Assembly (NCBI GenBank): GCA_005800465.1
Contig: SYFI01000142.1
Location: forward strand, 1 to 6,209
DNA length: 6,209 bases
Source of the DNA: Actinomycetota bacterium
GTDB taxonomy: Bacteria; Actinomycetota; Thermoleophilia; Miltoncostaeales; Miltoncostaeaceae
Direction: 5' to 3'
Position 1 is the first letter of the stretch, and each line of letters starts with the position of its first letter. A model generated the notes under the pieces. That model ran no database searches, was not told where the DNA came from, and saw only the letters and a program-made list of their open reading frames with translations. The position numbers and the translations under genes were made by a program. This document shows, in pieces, positions 1 through 6,209 of the stretch.

Positions 1-2
1 CG

Positions 3-1487
<1,485 letters not shown>

Positions 1488-1497
1488 CCGCCTGGGC

Positions 1498-1953
1498 TCA
1501 GACCGGAACGACCGCCTCGAGCCCCTCGGCACGCGCGGCGTGTGCCTGGCGCTGATCGCCGGTGATGAACAGCAGGGGTGCGTCGCCCGCGACCATCGCA
1601 GCCTCAGTGAGCGCCGCCGCGATATGCAGCGCATCAAGGGCCCGCACCATCTGGCGCCCCGCGATGTCGGCCGCCAGGGGAACGATGGTGGCGGGATTTC
1701 CGGGCAGCAGCATCACCCTCGGCCCGCTCACAAACACCCAGTCGGTCACATTGGCCGCGTCAACCACACACCCCTGCGACTCCGCAGCACGCAGCGCGCT
1801 CGCCAGTTCTACGCGCGTACCGCACCAGGTGACCAAGCGATCGCGCGCTGCCACCAGCCCGTCGCGCGTTGCGTCGTGATGCATCTCGTCCGCGAGTACC
1901 GCCCGGGCGATGACGCTGCTGTCGAGGTAGGCGAGTGCGCCGGCGCGAATCAT
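1498..1953 (-). CDS. vapC: PIN-domain toxin ribonuclease, VapC-like
   Basis: A 151-residue PIN-domain protein, the usual size for VapC toxins. These are Mg-dependent RNases that cut tRNA, rRNA or other RNA when freed from their antitoxin. The acidic residues are in the expected order: Asp11 in YLDSSVIAR, Glu49 in TRVELASAL, Asp107 in RALDALHIAAAL, and Asp133 in the TGD that follows the LLFI strand. The ATG at 1953 is chosen because it puts the first beta strand near the N-terminus and overlaps the antitoxin stop as ATGA (1953-1950), the typical translational coupling of these pairs. No Shine-Dalgarno-like sequence precedes it. A longer reading from 2031 adds 26 Gly/Arg-rich residues that look like antitoxin-gene shadow. 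The active site appears complete, so the toxin is probably functional. The RNA target cannot be predicted. The symbol is used in the family sense. Confidence 0.9.
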   Translation of the reverse strand: MIRAGALAYLDSSVIARAVLADEMHHDATRDGLVAARDRLVTWCGTRVELASALRAAESQGCVVDAANVTDWVFVSGPRVMLLPGNPATIVPLAADIAGRQMVRALDALHIAAALTEAAMVAGDAPLLFITGDQRQAHAARAEGLEAVVPV

Positions 1954-2264
1954 GGCGCGCCGTCGTGTCGCTCCGCGAGCAGTGCTGCCACCACGGCGTC
2001 GCCAGCCCCCGCCGGCTGCCGGGCCGTCCAACGCGCATGCGCGGCATCCACACCCCCGGGTGAGTGGGCGAGCGGGGGTGTGGATGAGAGCAGTCCATGC
2101 GCGGCGGCGCGAGCACGAAATGGTGCGGCACCGTCGTGTCCTGTCGCGATGGCGTGCTCGATGGCGTTCGTGACGAACTCGCTGAGCGACACCCCACGGG
2201 CCGCGGCCTCGGCCCGTGCCAGCGTATGCAGTGCATCGGGCACCCGGGTAAGGATCTGCTTCAT
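1950..2264 (-). CDS. vapB: Ribbon-helix-helix antitoxin, VapB-like
   Basis: Partner of the PIN toxin. With the ATG at 2264 it has 104 residues. Residues 1-45 form a typical ribbon-helix-helix DNA-binding fold: a beta strand (KQILTRVP), helix A (about 10-25) and, after GVSLSEF, helix B (NAIEHAIATG). The C-terminal part is an Ala/Pro/Gly-rich linker and a short helix (DAVVAALLAERHD). By analogy with other VapB proteins, that helix would wrap the toxin and block its active site. The protein should also repress its own operon. The start is uncertain: an in-frame ATG at 2324 would add 20 residues (from MRATDLRDV). It has a TANNNT box 7 bases upstream that could give a leaderless mRNA. I prefer 2264 because RHH folds normally begin right at the strand and candidate operator half-sites lie just upstream. 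The linker is encoded partly by an unusual inverted repeat (2045-2086). The stop overlaps the toxin start by 4 bases. Confidence 0.82.
   Translation of the reverse strand: MKQILTRVPDALHTLARAEAAARGVSLSEFVTNAIEHAIATGHDGAAPFRARAAAHGLLSSTPPLAHSPGGVDAAHARWTARQPAGAGDAVVAALLAERHDGAP
2036..2105. repeat. 10-bp direct repeats, 60 bp apart, flanking the hairpin
   Basis: CATGCGCGGC occurs at 2036-2045 and again at 2096-2105 in the same orientation. The left copy abuts the inverted repeat, sharing one base; the right copy starts 9 bases beyond it. The period is exactly 60 bp, or 20 antitoxin codons, so loss of one copy plus the intervening DNA would keep the reading frame. Both copies encode an Ala-Ala-His stretch. 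Confidence 0.8.
2045..2086. repeat. Perfect 14-bp inverted repeat within the antitoxin gene
   Basis: CATCCACACCCCCG (2045-2058) is the exact reverse complement of CGGGGGTGTGGATG (2073-2086), with a 14-base loop (2059-2072). The element spans 42 bases, which is 14 codons, and lies in the linker between the DNA-binding and toxin-binding parts of the antitoxin. In mRNA it would make a very stable hairpin. It has no following T-tract, so a simple intrinsic terminator is unlikely. Confidence 0.85.
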
Positions 2265-2281
2265 GGCACGATGAGAGCGGT

Positions 2282-2302
2282 ATGTGCTGTCAGTCGGCAC
2301 AT
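2282..2302. promoter_or_regulatory. Candidate VapB operator (ATGTGC-N9-GCACAT)
   Basis: A 6-bp inverted repeat, ATGTGC (2282-2287) and GCACAT (2297-2302) with 9 bases between, is centred 28 bases upstream of the preferred antitoxin start at 2264. A third half-site, ATGTGCCG, lies at 2368-2375 and matches the minus-strand half-site at 2302-2295 over 8 bases. RHH antitoxins typically bind repeated short half-sites in their own promoter. The assignment is inferred from position and repetition only. Confidence 0.35.
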
Positions 2303-2331
2303 CGCGGAGATCGGTCGCTCGCATGGCCCTC

Positions 2332-2337
2332 AGCGTA
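2332..2337 (-). promoter_or_regulatory. Possible -10 box (TACGCT) for a leaderless transcript
   Basis: On the minus strand TACGCT (2337-2332) fits the TANNNT pattern and is followed 7 bases later by an in-frame antitoxin ATG at 2324. That spacing would put the transcript start at or next to the start codon, as in leaderless mRNAs common in actinobacteria. I see no well-spaced -35 box. Such hexamers also occur by chance. Confidence 0.2.
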
Positions 2338-2357
2338 GGTGCGCCAGCGTCACGCGG

Positions 2358-2369
2358 ATTGCGCGCAAT
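2358..2369. promoter_or_regulatory. 12-bp perfect palindrome ATTGCGCGCAAT in the gap upstream of the antitoxin
   Basis: ATTGCGCGCAAT is a perfect palindrome in the 135-base gap (2265-2399) between the protease stop and the antitoxin start. It shares its last two bases with the third ATGTGC half-site. It could be a binding site for the antitoxin or another dimeric regulator. Part of its symmetry comes from the GCGCGC core, which is easy to get in GC-rich DNA. I see nothing else definite in the gap: no RNA gene and no strong terminator after the protease. Confidence 0.3.
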
Positions 2370-2399
2370 GTGCCGTCTCGCGGTCGGCGGTGTGCCGGG

Positions 2400-3668
2400 T
2401 TAGATCAGGTTGCGCGGGTTGTCGGGGTCGTCGGGCGGGACGTCCTGATCAAAGGGTGCCTTGCGGTCGCGTGGCCCCAGTACGCCGGGCATGCGGTTGA
2501 CGGCCTTCCACAGCAGTACGGCGAGCAGCCCCGCCGCCACCAGCGCGGTCACCCCGATTACCAGCAACCCGCCCCGTGCCCTCGGCTCGCCGGCCAGCGC
2601 CACATGTGCCGTGCGGAGGGCATCGACCCGCTGTATCTCATAGCCCGCAAGGCCATGCGACGGGTCACTGGCCAGCGTCCGGCGAAAGTCGGCCTTGGCC
2701 CCGTCCAGATCAAATCGCTGTACCCGTGCGAGCGCTGCGCGGTATGCCGTCTGCGTGCGGCCCTCCCATGGGCGTACTCCGGCACCGTCCAGCAACCGCA
2801 GGATCTCGTCGGTGGGGGCCATGGCACCACCACCAGCCTTCCGCTTGATGAGCACCACACCGCGTGCGTGGCCATTGGCATCTACCACCGGCCCGCCGGA
2901 GTCACCCATCTGGATGGGATTAGTGATGAGCGTGAGGTACCGGGTGGGTTGCTTGTCGGGGTGGCCGGTCTCACCGATGACTCCGGTTCGCACCGACGGC
3001 ACCAGCGCGCCGTGCTGCGGTGCTGCGAATGGGTCGGTGCTGCCAAATCCCAGGCTGGCAACAGGCGTGCCCACGTCGACGCCGCGGTCCAAACCGATTG
3101 ACGGTGCGTCAGCCACGCCCGGCACGCGGATGACGGCGATGTCGCGTGTGCGGTCGGTAGCCACCAGGCGCACCGATGCCCCGTTGTTGCGGGCTGCACC
3201 GGGCCCGGCTGCAGCCGGGCGCACCACGCGCTCCAAGTGCATGAGCCCCACTGGGGTCACGCCATTGCGCTTCACCCAGTCAGCCGCGATCTGCTCCGAG
3301 TGCGGCTGCCCCTGCAGGGCGAGTTTCTCCAGATATGCGGTGGCGGCGATCTCCGACGTGCTGGGGGAGATCACATGGTGGGCGCTCACCAGATAGCCGT
3401 CGGGGGTCACGGCAAAGGCGGTCCCCTCCTTCCGCACCTCCCGCGCCTCGGGGGGCAGCGAGATCACGGTGCCACTGCGCAACCGCAGCCCGGTGAGATG
3501 CGCGGTCACCTGCACGTTCCACACGGCGGGCATGGCGATGAGTGCTCCACGCACAACGGGGTCGGGCGAGAGGGCGTCGGGCACCCCGGCCGGGATGTCT
3601 CCGATCGCCGGTGAGGCCATAGCGAACGCGGCCAGTACGGCGGCGGTGATGATGCGTGGGCGGATCAC
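2400..3668 (-). CDS. Secreted, membrane-anchored trypsin-like serine protease with TPR-like segment
   Basis: A 422-residue chymotrypsin-fold protease, probably displayed on the outer face of the membrane. Residues 1 to about 23 form a signal peptide (RPRI, then a hydrophobic Ala-rich core). The protease domain covers about 75-295. Its triad is His98 (SAHHVI), Asp176 (TRDIAVIRV) and Ser257 (MGDSGGPV), so it looks active. Residues about 307-345 resemble one TPR helix pair (YRAALARVQRFDLDGAKADF, then ASDPSHG). A transmembrane helix at about 367-387 is followed by a basic segment and an acidic, Pro-rich tail, suggesting that the tail is cytoplasmic. There is no PDZ domain, unlike DegP/HtrA proteins. 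The start is GTG at 3668, and no convincing Shine-Dalgarno sequence precedes it. It lies 21 bases after the glycosyltransferase stop on the same strand, so it is probably in that operon. The family is clear; substrate and role (envelope quality control or processing) are unknown. Confidence 0.88.
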   Translation of the reverse strand: MIRPRIITAAVLAAFAMASPAIGDIPAGVPDALSPDPVVRGALIAMPAVWNVQVTAHLTGLRLRSGTVISLPPEAREVRKEGTAFAVTPDGYLVSAHHVISPSTSEIAATAYLEKLALQGQPHSEQIAADWVKRNGVTPVGLMHLERVVRPAAAGPGAARNNGASVRLVATDRTRDIAVIRVPGVADAPSIGLDRGVDVGTPVASLGFGSTDPFAAPQHGALVPSVRTGVIGETGHPDKQPTRYLTLITNPIQMGDSGGPVVDANGHARGVVLIKRKAGGGAMAPTDEILRLLDGAGVRPWEGRTQTAYRAALARVQRFDLDGAKADFRRTLASDPSHGLAGYEIQRVDALRTAHVALAGEPRARGGLLVIGVTALVAAGLLAVLLWKAVNRMPGVLGPRDRKAPFDQDVPPDDPDNPRNLI

Positions 3669-3689
3669 GGCCTTGAGGCTAGACCGTGG

Positions 3690-4853
3690 TCATCGCCAGC
3701 CACCACCCTTCGGTCCCCGCAGTGCGGAGTCGAGCGTCATCGCCCCATACAGCAGGCCGCTCACGGGGAGCGCAAGGCGCCAGACACCCGACAGGCCGAA
3801 CTCCCGGGTGACGGGCGTGGCTACCACCACCATTGCGATCCACCCGGCGGCGCCAAGGCCCAGCGCCCACAACGCGGCCGCACCCCCGCCGCTTGCCACG
3901 CCCACGATTCCGGCGATGAGGGCCACCACCGACCCGGCGAACATGATGGTGAGCACCACCAGCACGGCGATGAGCAGGGGCCACGATCGACGCAGTTGGG
4001 TGAATGCGCTGCGACGCACCATGTGCCACACCGACCCGAGGTCGTCGTAGGCCCGCGCACTGGTTACCCGCTCCCGGCTGAGCGCCAGGCGGGTTGGCAA
4101 GCCTGCCTGGCGCTTGATTATGCGCGCCACCGACAGGTCGTCGATGAGCGCCCCGCGCACGGTGTTCATGCCGCCAGCAGCAGCCAGCGCATCGGCCCGC
4201 ACCAAGATGCATCCCCCGGCCGCCGATGCCGTGCGCGAGCCCGCGCGGTTGGCCCATCGCAGGGGGTAAAGCAGAAAAAAGAAGAGCACGAAGGACGGAA
4301 TAAGCAGTCGTTCGGCCAGAGACGCGCAGCGAAGTCGCGCCATGCGGCTGTTCAGGGCCACACCGCGTGCAAGGGCGTCGGCCACCAGCATGCGTACCGA
4401 GTCATGCGAATGGTGGATGTCGGCATCGGTGAGCAGTAGCCACTCCGGGGCCGTCGTCTCGCGGTGCACGCGAATGCCCTGATCCATGCCCCACACCTTG
4501 CCCACCCAGCCATCGGGCAGCGGTGCGCCGTCGATCACCTCAATGCCATGCCGCGTCACCCTTGCCATCTCACGTGCCACGTCGGCGGTGGCATCAGTTG
4601 ACCGCTCACTCACCACCACCACCGACATCTCACCGGGGTAGTCCTGCTGGTCGAGCGCGCCCAGCGTGGGGCCGATCAAATCGGCCTCGTTACGCGCGGG
4701 TATCACCACGCCAACCGACGGCCACAGATCCGGGTCGGGCACTGGAGGGTCGTCCACGTCAACTGGTCGCAGGTCCCACGGGCGCGCGGGGTGCAGCAGC
4801 ACCCCCGCCCAGCAGGCAAGGGCGAGGATCCCGATGACGACGAACCAGATCAG
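3690..4853 (-). CDS. hpnB: HpnB-type (hopanoid-associated) family 2 glycosyltransferase, membrane protein
   Basis: A GT-A fold family 2 glycosyltransferase resembling HpnB, found in hopanoid gene clusters and proposed to glycosylate lipids; its exact reaction is not settled. Numbered from CTG at 4853 (387 residues): an N-terminal membrane helix (about 2-20), then VVIPARNEADLI (about 49-60), an acidic nucleotide-site position (Glu83 in SERSTD), the metal-binding TDAD (Asp143, Asp145), the HpnB-like LRCASLAERLLIPSF (about 174-188), AAGGCILV and ALIDD (Asp238, Asp239). About three hydrophobic C-terminal helices follow (290-370). Start choice: the first standard start in frame is GTG at 4802 (370 residues), but it deletes the N-terminal helix. 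Between 4802 and the in-frame stop at 4926-4928 there is no ATG, GTG or TTG; CTG at 4853 overlaps the purH stop (CTGA) and restores the helix. No other hopanoid genes are visible here, so the lipid acceptor is inferred from family only. Confidence 0.85.
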   Translation of the reverse strand: MIWFVVIGILALACWAGVLLHPARPWDLRPVDVDDPPVPDPDLWPSVGVVIPARNEADLIGPTLGALDQQDYPGEMSVVVVSERSTDATADVAREMARVTRHGIEVIDGAPLPDGWVGKVWGMDQGIRVHRETTAPEWLLLTDADIHHSHDSVRMLVADALARGVALNSRMARLRCASLAERLLIPSFVLFFFLLYPLRWANRAGSRTASAAGGCILVRADALAAAGGMNTVRGALIDDLSVARIIKRQAGLPTRLALSRERVTSARAYDDLGSVWHMVRRSAFTQLRRSWPLLIAVLVVLTIMFAGSVVALIAGIVGVASGGGAAALWALGLGAAGWIAMVVVATPVTREFGLSGVWRLALPVSGLLYGAMTLDSALRGPKGGGWR

Positions 4854-6209
4854 TGCCTGAAGTGCCTGCGCCCGGTCGTGACCATCGCGGCTCCAAGGGC
4901 GTCCACGGCCGCGATGACTTCTTCGTCACGCATTGACCCACCGGGGTGGGCGATGGCGGTGGCACCACCGGCGATGGCCATCTCTGGTGCATCGGGGAAG
5001 GGGAAGAACGCGTCACTGGCCATGGCGCTGCCCTGAATGGGTAGGCCGTTCTCAGCGGCCTTCGATGTGGCGATGCGCACGCTGTCGACCCGACTCATCT
5101 GACCAGCGCCGATGCCCACTGTGGCGCCGTCCTTGGCAAACACAATGGCGTTGCTCTTCACGTGCTTCGACACCTTCCACGCGAATATCAGGTCAACCCA
5201 CTCCTGGTCGGTGGGCTCGCGCTGGGTAACGCACTGCATGGTGTCGCGGCCCTCGTGCCCCTCATCCGGGTCCTGTACCAACATGCCACCCATCACGCGC
5301 CGGTACACGGGCTCAGCCGGGTTGCCGGGGCGTACGCGCTCCCCCGTCTCAAGCAGGCGCACGTTGGGCTTGCGGGTGAGCACCTCGAGGGCATCCTCGT
5401 CGTATGACGGCGCCCACAGCACCTCAACGAACATCTCAGCCAGGTGCTCAGCCAGCGCCAGGTCCACCGTGCGGTTTACCGCGTACACACCGCCAAAGGC
5501 CGACACCGGGTCACATGCCTTGGCGCGCAGGTAGGCGCTTGCCAGATCGTCGCCCAGCGACACCCCGCATGGGTTATTGTGCTTCACGATCACCACAGCT
5601 GGATCGTCGAACTCGGCCACCAGCCCTCGGCCGGCGTCGACGTCGAGCAGGTTGTTGTACGAGAGCGGCTTGCCGTGCAGCACCTTCACGCCGCCCAGCA
5701 GGTGCTGGGGCGCGCCGATCTGGCGGTAGTAGGCCCCCCGCTGATGCGGGTTCTCGCCGTAGCTGCACTCAAGTTCCTTCGCGAAGCCAACGGTAAAGCG
5801 GTCGGGGACGTCCTTGGGGCCATCACCCTCCGATGCCATCCATGCGGCGATGGCGTCGTCGTAGGCAGCGGTCTTGCGAAAGGCGGCGGCGGCCAGCGCC
5901 CGCCGGGTGGCGTCACTCACGGCCCCGCTGCCCTTCATCTCGGCCAGTACGTTGTCGTACTGCGACGGGTCGGTCATGATGGCCACGCGGTCGTGGTTCT
6001 TGGCCGATGCCCGCACCATTGCGGGGCCGCCGATGTCGATCTCCTCCACCACGTCTGCGCGCGTGAGGCCATCCTTGGCCGCCGCCTGCTCAAACGGGTA
6101 CAGGTTGACCACCACGATCTCGATGGCCTCGATGCCGTTGGCGGCCATGTCGGCGGCATCGCCCTCGTGGTCCCTACGGCCAAGAATACCCCCGTGCACC
6201 TTGGGATGC
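4850..6209 (-). CDS. purH: Bifunctional AICAR formyltransferase / IMP cyclohydrolase PurH, 5'-partial
   Basis: Catalyses the last two steps of de novo purine synthesis: formylation of AICAR with 10-formyl-tetrahydrofolate, then ring closure to IMP, in the cytoplasm. The frame is open to the right edge. The first codons read HPKVHGGILGRRD, a well-conserved internal PurH motif, so the GTG at 6199 is an internal Val and about 60-70 N-terminal residues are missing. Counting that Val as 1, the IMP cyclohydrolase part includes VVNLYPFE (30-37) and EIDIGGPAMVRASAKNH (53-69). The transformylase domain has YGENPHQR (147-154), catalytic Lys206-His207 in VKHNNPCG, KHVKSNAIV (345-353), GIGAGQMSRVDS (362-373), SDAFFPFPD (395-403) and the characteristic C-terminus RHFRH. 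All key motifs are intact. With the missing part the enzyme would be about 515-520 residues, normal for bacteria. Its TGA overlaps the proposed CTG start of the glycosyltransferase, which suggests co-transcription. Confidence 0.98.
   Translation of the reverse strand, partial: HPKVHGGILGRRDHEGDAADMAANGIEAIEIVVVNLYPFEQAAAKDGLTRADVVEEIDIGGPAMVRASAKNHDRVAIMTDPSQYDNVLAEMKGSGAVSDATRRALAAAAFRKTAAYDDAIAAWMASEGDGPKDVPDRFTVGFAKELECSYGENPHQRGAYYRQIGAPQHLLGGVKVLHGKPLSYNNLLDVDAGRGLVAEFDDPAVVIVKHNNPCGVSLGDDLASAYLRAKACDPVSAFGGVYAVNRTVDLALAEHLAEMFVEVLWAPSYDEDALEVLTRKPNVRLLETGERVRPGNPAEPVYRRVMGGMLVQDPDEGHEGRDTMQCVTQREPTDQEWVDLIFAWKVSKHVKSNAIVFAKDGATVGIGAGQMSRVDSVRIATSKAAENGLPIQGSAMASDAFFPFPDAPEMAIAGGATAIAHPGGSMRDEEVIAAVDALGAAMVTTGRRHFRH

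Noticed and set aside
2045..2086. CRISPR-like or insertion-sequence end
   Set aside because: There is only one palindrome, with no regularly spaced repeat series and no transposase. Direct repeats flank it, but the right one is 9 bases away, so it is not a clean target duplication.
2370..2402. Intrinsic terminator after the protease stop
   Set aside because: Only 4-bp GCCG/CGGC pairings are visible on the minus strand, with no T-tract; not convincing.
2097..3101. Long plus-strand open frame (334 codons) opposite the protease gene
   Set aside because: It is antisense to a protease with a full catalytic triad. Its translation is rich in Arg, Gly, His and Cys without domain motifs, as expected of a shadow frame in GC-rich DNA.
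2695..3396. Second plus-strand open frame (233 codons) inside the protease gene
   Set aside because: Ser/Arg/Pro-rich low-complexity translation with no domain; explained by the GC-rich codon pattern of the real minus-strand gene.
6197..6199. GTG at 6199 as the true start of purH
   Set aside because: It lies inside the conserved HPKVHGGIL motif, with HPK encoded just upstream to the window edge.

Overview
This is a GC-rich, tightly packed bacterial window. It holds five protein genes plus one short regulatory gap. GTG starts, few Shine-Dalgarno-like sites, 4-base stop/start overlaps and the gene families suggest an actinobacterial lineage, possibly of the Thermoleophilia or Acidimicrobiia type. 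That placement is inferred from style and protein flavour, not from a marker comparison.

Layout, left to right. (1) A plus-strand S9-family serine peptidase (prolyl oligopeptidase / acylaminoacyl peptidase type) runs in from the left edge and ends at 1487. Its catalytic domain is complete, but part of the N-terminal propeller lies outside the window. (2) It converges, with a 10-base gap, on a minus-strand toxin-antitoxin pair. This is a ribbon-helix-helix antitoxin (VapB-like, reading from 2264 or 2324 down to 1950) overlapped by ATGA with a PIN-domain toxin (VapC-like, 1953 to 1498). (3) A gap (2265-2399) lies upstream of the pair and carries inverted and repeated half-sites that look like an autoregulatory operator. 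(4) Further right, also on the minus strand, is a compact block read from the right edge: purH (5' end outside the window), an HpnB-type glycosyltransferase and a membrane-anchored trypsin-like protease. The junctions are a 4-base overlap and a 21-base gap, so co-transcription is likely.

How they work together: PurH carries out the last two steps of IMP synthesis and is housekeeping. The glycosyltransferase belongs to a family usually linked to hopanoid lipids, and the anchored protease probably acts at the cell envelope; neither has an obvious metabolic link to PurH. The toxin-antitoxin pair is the accessory part of the window.

Most notable for follow-up: a perfect 14-bp inverted repeat inside the antitoxin gene, bracketed by 10-bp direct repeats exactly 60 bp apart; candidate operator half-sites upstream of the antitoxin; and an apparent non-standard CTG start for the glycosyltransferase within the purH stop codon. 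I see no RNA gene, CRISPR array, insertion sequence or clearly novel multi-gene system.
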